Shown piece by piece: positions 60,832 through 64,000 of a DNA stretch of 64,000 bases (the stretch's first letter is position 1; every line of letters begins with the position of its first letter). Under the pieces are notes generated by a model. It did no database searches. It saw nothing but the letters and a program-made list of their open reading frames with translations, and had not been told where the DNA came from. This DNA is from a virus. The position numbers and the translations under genes were made by a program. The stretch lies in IMG/VR virus record IMGVR_UViG_3300037137_001027, positions 62,001 through 126,000 of that record; one strand, given 5' to 3'.

Positions 60832-63105
60832 ATGGCATCTAAAAACGTAAAAGAGCATATTAAAGCTTTATATGACTTAGTTCAAGCTCATGAAAAAAGA
60901 CTAAGGGAGATGAACTTTCAGGCTAATTATAAAAAGATATTCAAGAAGAAGCTCCAATATTACCAACAGAGGATATCGTATCGCGGACTACACTTAGCTT
61001 TATGCGTAGATACACGCGATCCACTAAAACAGAACAGAGTTAGATATTTCAGTCCAATCTTGCATAATGGCTTAATGTTTAGCCAAAAAGCTCTATTTGA
61101 TGGGCAGCCTGGCGAGAGCCAAGTTACTAAATTAGAGGCTTTAGATTGGGCGTGGCCTGTTTCCTCAATGGGTGGTTTTGACGATACTGGATTAAATTGG
61201 GTTCCACCTCCAGGGTCAATGTTATGTTTAATGTTTCTGCATGGCTCCCCACAAATGGTATTTTACTTAGGTAGCACTTGGTACAGAGATAAGGGACCAA
61301 TCCAGCACGACAATTGGAACTATCACATCCAAGAATATTACAAGATTTGGGAAGGACACCGTAATGGTTACATGGTAGGCGCAAACGATGAATCACAGGT
61401 TTACCCACACAACAACACTGATAATTACCAAGGTTACGATGTAGACACACAAACAGATGTGGAGTTCTCCCCCGACTCGGTTACTAAAACTACCTGGCCA
61501 CATCAATACAGTATTTCCAGTCCAGAAAAACACCGCGTTATCATGGACGACGGTGATCCAAAGTGTAATAGAAGATGGAAGAGATTAGAAGTAATTTCAA
61601 GTATGGGTAATCTTTTATTAATGAAAGATGACCCATATCATCCATGTGGTGAATGGCTAAATCCACAATGTTTTATTTCTTATGTTGACGTAGTGCCAAA
61701 AATTTGCGCTGTGTCGATGACAATTTATACTGATCCTCTCAACAATATAATAAAATTTGTTCCAACCGATGTACCTTATACTTGTCCGCAAGGTCCAGAA
61801 AACTGTAATACAATTCCAGAAACTCCAAGTTTAACAGTAGACCAAGAATATGTTGGGACTGGCACTTTCTCCTTTCCGTCAGGTGGCGTGACAGGCGTTG
61901 GATACGGTGGCGCTCGCATCCCTGTCGTGGTAGGGAGAGAAGATTGGTGTCCACCAAAGACGCCATTTCCTGACGTTATTCTACCAGAAATACCGAAAGA
62001 TTGTTTACATGGCATTATCGACGGTCTAACCGACTTTTGTTTCAAATTTAACAACTATGGTAAGAACAAATATCAAAAACACAGACACGATTGTTACCCA
62101 TATTATTGTCAAGATTGCGGGTTAAATCAGTCGGGCATTCAAGTTCGTTCTCGTTCAGGGGCCACTATAGTATTTGATGATTCTGTGGAGGAGCCAAGGG
62201 AAAAGCCAGAATGGGAACGAACTTTGAAGCCTTTCGATTATGACGGTTGCACAGGTAATTTCCGTGGTAGAACTTACTGGCGTTCCGCAACAGGTCATTA
62301 TATCGAAATGGTTGACTATGAAGACCAACCACACTTACGAAGTAAACGCAATGGTATTAACATCGTTACTGCTTGTGGTAATCAAATTTGTTTGAATGAT
62401 GAAACACTGCCAGGCTGTGTTGCTGGGCCATTGCGCGGAATTCACATGAAAAGTACAGCCAATCATACTTTTGATATGGTTGACGAACTTAATAAACAAT
62501 GCAGTGCTGACCGTAATGGTTGTTCTAAGACTGGTCCTTACGCAAAGAAAGCGTTCGTAAGACTTCGAAGTGGTTACGGAATAACGGTAACATTATGCGA
62601 TTTCCATGACCAGACGAAGACTGACCAGCAGTATTTCCAGATTATGTCGCCTCAAAAGGATAATCTTATTCGTGGCCCACACGTTCTTCATATGCAAGAA
62701 CGCCCACATGGGCCAGGACAAATCTTCCTGCGTGCAGGTGGAGATTATATCGTTTACTCTTACGACAAATTCGTGGAAGTCGTGGGAGAAGAGAAGGATA
62801 ATCCATCCGACAAAATGGAGTTTATTTCTCGCCATAAGTTAGTGAGCGTTAAAGACGTTTATTATAATCGTGCTGGCACTCATGTATTTTGGGCTGACGA
62901 CTATATATTCTTACTGGCTGGAAAGGATTGCGAGCCACAAAGCCCTGTTGGACAGGGGCAACCTTGTGTGTATCCAGTTGTAGTCGCTTTCCAACAAATT
63001 CCTGAGTATGTCTCTGCTGTTACAGGACTTAAGGCAAGCGAACATGTGTTTGCTTCCGCACTACATGAGCCAGAGCCGTGTGAAGGAATAGCCAGCGATA
63101 CTTGA
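60832..63105 (+). CDS. baseplate spike protein with OB-fold (gp5/VgrG-like)
   Basis: AAGGATAAAAA precedes the ATG. An N-terminal coiled coil (about 1-45) is followed by an OB-fold: GLHLALCVDTRDPLKQNRVR then WVPPPGSMLCLMFLHGSPQ and FYLGSTW, as in gp5/VgrG/gpV cores. The rest is repetitive beta (RGATIVFDDS, GHYIEMVDY, HVLHMQER type blocks), fitting a trimeric beta-helix spike. No lysozyme domain was seen, unlike T4 gp5. Confidence 0.68.
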   Translation: MASKNVKEHIKALYDLVQAHEKRLREMNFQANYKKIFKKKLQYYQQRISYRGLHLALCVDTRDPLKQNRVRYFSPILHNGLMFSQKALFDGQPGESQVTKLEALDWAWPVSSMGGFDDTGLNWVPPPGSMLCLMFLHGSPQMVFYLGSTWYRDKGPIQHDNWNYHIQEYYKIWEGHRNGYMVGANDESQVYPHNNTDNYQGYDVDTQTDVEFSPDSVTKTTWPHQYSISSPEKHRVIMDDGDPKCNRRWKRLEVISSMGNLLLMKDDPYHPCGEWLNPQCFISYVDVVPKICAVSMTIYTDPLNNIIKFVPTDVPYTCPQGPENCNTIPETPSLTVDQEYVGTGTFSFPSGGVTGVGYGGARIPVVVGREDWCPPKTPFPDVILPEIPKDCLHGIIDGLTDFCFKFNNYGKNKYQKHRHDCYPYYCQDCGLNQSGIQVRSRSGATIVFDDSVEEPREKPEWERTLKPFDYDGCTGNFRGRTYWRSATGHYIEMVDYEDQPHLRSKRNGINIVTACGNQICLNDETLPGCVAGPLRGIHMKSTANHTFDMVDELNKQCSADRNGCSKTGPYAKKAFVRLRSGYGITVTLCDFHDQTKTDQQYFQIMSPQKDNLIRGPHVLHMQERPHGPGQIFLRAGGDYIVYSYDKFVEVVGEEKDNPSDKMEFISRHKLVSVKDVYYNRAGTHVFWADDYIFLLAGKDCEPQSPVGQGQPCVYPVVVAFQQIPEYVSAVTGLKASEHVFASALHEPEPCEGIASDT

Positions 63106-63112
63106 GGAATAG

Positions 63113-63526
63113 ATGAGATATAAAGGCATAGCTTATCCGCTCGTTAAACATCCGCAAGGATATTTTCACAATGCTGCTAACGATGTGGCTCAAATAAAGT
63201 CTAATCTTGCAGCAATTATACTTACGGAGCCAAATGATAGGATATTTATTCCTTTTTTTGGCGTGGGATTAAGAAAGGTTAATTTCAATGCGCCTATAGA
63301 AATAGTCAGAAGCGAAATTAAGGTCAAAATAGCAGTGGCTATTAAGAAATGGGAACAGCGAATTCAAGTTGAAGATATTGTTGTGGACTTGGCCAGAAAT
63401 GAAGAAAATAAATTTATAATTAAAGTTACTGTTTTGTTTATTGATCCTCTTAACGTCAATAATATTGAAAGCTTAGTAGTTTATAAATCTCTTGGAGGAA
63501 TTGATGGCAGAAATATGCCCTTTTGA
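63113..63526 (+). CDS. gp25/W-like baseplate wedge protein
   Basis: The 137-aa product has the GPW/gp25 family pattern: NDVAQIKSNLAAIILTEPNDRIFIPFFGVGLR, followed by IEIVRSEIKVKIAVAIKKWEQRIQVEDI. It links the hub to wedges in contractile tails. GAGGAATAG precedes the ATG. Overlaps the next gene by 23 nt. Confidence 0.88.
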   Translation: MRYKGIAYPLVKHPQGYFHNAANDVAQIKSNLAAIILTEPNDRIFIPFFGVGLRKVNFNAPIEIVRSEIKVKIAVAIKKWEQRIQVEDIVVDLARNEENKFIIKVTVLFIDPLNVNNIESLVVYKSLGGIDGRNMPF

Positions 63527-64000
63527 TGTAACACCATTGGCCGTGCCTAGATTTATAAATAATTTACCTGTTTATAGTGTAAATTATACTAATCAGGATT
63601 TTCCATCCATCAGAGTGCGCACGTTGGAGTTGTTGAAAAACAACTTTGGCAATGAATTTAATGATATAAATGAGTCATCATTGGCAGTCATGCTTGTCGA
63701 ATGTTGGGCAGCAATGGCTGACATGTTATCTTTCAAGATAGACCAACTGGCCAATGAACTTTATATTGATACTGTTACAGAACTAGAAAATGCTTTCAGA
63801 CTAGCCAAACTGGTAGGTTACAAACCAACACCACCATTACCAGCAAAGTCTATGTTTTTTGCTAAAATAAATACAGTGTACTCAAAAGACCTTATAATAA
63901 AGACTCCAATATTAATCAATCTGGATGGATTAGGTTTTGATATAGCATATGAACTATTTGCATCCGATGGTGAAAATAACCCAATTTTTGGTGCAGATAT
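63504..64000 (+). CDS. gp6/gpJ-like baseplate wedge protein (cut by window end)
   Basis: TTGGAGGAATTG precedes ATG 63504 inside the gp25-like gene. The 165 visible residues (RVRTLELLKNNF, NESSLAVMLVECWAAMADMLSFKIDQLANELYIDT, AFRLAKLVGYKP) match the N-terminus of gp6/J baseplate proteins. The gene runs past 64000. Confidence 0.8.
   Translation, partial: MAEICPFDVTPLAVPRFINNLPVYSVNYTNQDFPSIRVRTLELLKNNFGNEFNDINESSLAVMLVECWAAMADMLSFKIDQLANELYIDTVTELENAFRLAKLVGYKPTPPLPAKSMFFAKINTVYSKDLIIKTPILINLDGLGFDIAYELFASDGENNPIFGAD

Overview
The window is one stretch of a large tailed-phage genome, most likely a contractile-tailed (T4-like, possibly jumbo) myovirus. The right end carries a tape measure protein and a run of baseplate genes (tube-initiator-like, LysM/gp53-like, hub-like, OB-fold spike, gp25-like wedge, gp6/J-like wedge). 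The host cannot be named from the sequence. No integrase, IS element or CRISPR array was seen.

The window has two halves that differ in base composition and organisation. From the left end to about 33.1 kb the DNA is GC-richer and holds about 80 small genes, nearly all on the + strand and mostly of unknown function. Most sit in one- to four-gene cassettes: a conserved promoter (TTGAGG-TTGTACTAAT, 69 copies located by hand), a stereotyped leader, a short gene, then a hairpin or intrinsic terminator. Exactly 6 nt separate the ACTAAT hexamer from either a leaderless ATG (9 genes) or the start of a leader with a Shine-Dalgarno sequence. Recognisable products cluster on RNA and translation: a CCA-adding-type nucleotidyltransferase, an S3-like KH protein, two proteins with ribosomal L7/L12 C-terminal domains, a polynucleotide-kinase-like ATPase, a T4 Rnl1-type RNA ligase, a tRNA-Glu, a very short tmRNA-like RNA and another structured RNA. 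A primase-like protein, a SprT-like protease, a DUF932 protein and an AT-hook protein are also present. A non-coding 1.3 kb (about 8.45-9.7 kb) has short direct repeats and strong hairpins and lies where the + strand switches from C-rich to G-rich, so it is a candidate replication origin.

From 33.1 kb to the end the DNA is AT-rich, lacks the array promoter and has longer genes on both strands. 33.4-37.6 kb is mainly rightward (HNH endonuclease, methyltransferase, small unknowns). 37.6-43.4 kb is a leftward block of small zinc-binding or membrane proteins plus ClpP, a histidine phosphatase and a second SprT-like protein. 43.5-47.7 kb carries a glycosyltransferase, a radical SAM protein, a TGR/DDR phosphatase-like fragment and a second, larger nucleotidyltransferase whose N-terminus resembles the T4 capsid-targeting peptide. 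47.8-64 kb is the virion module, interrupted by a second HNH endonuclease. A few genes here have a TAAATA box a few bases before the ATG, which resembles a T4-type late promoter.

A reasonable reading is that the left half is an early/middle arsenal that reshapes host translation and repairs tRNA, fired from one promoter class, and the right half is a late virion-building region with different transcription signals. All assignments are by eye from motifs; no database search was possible.
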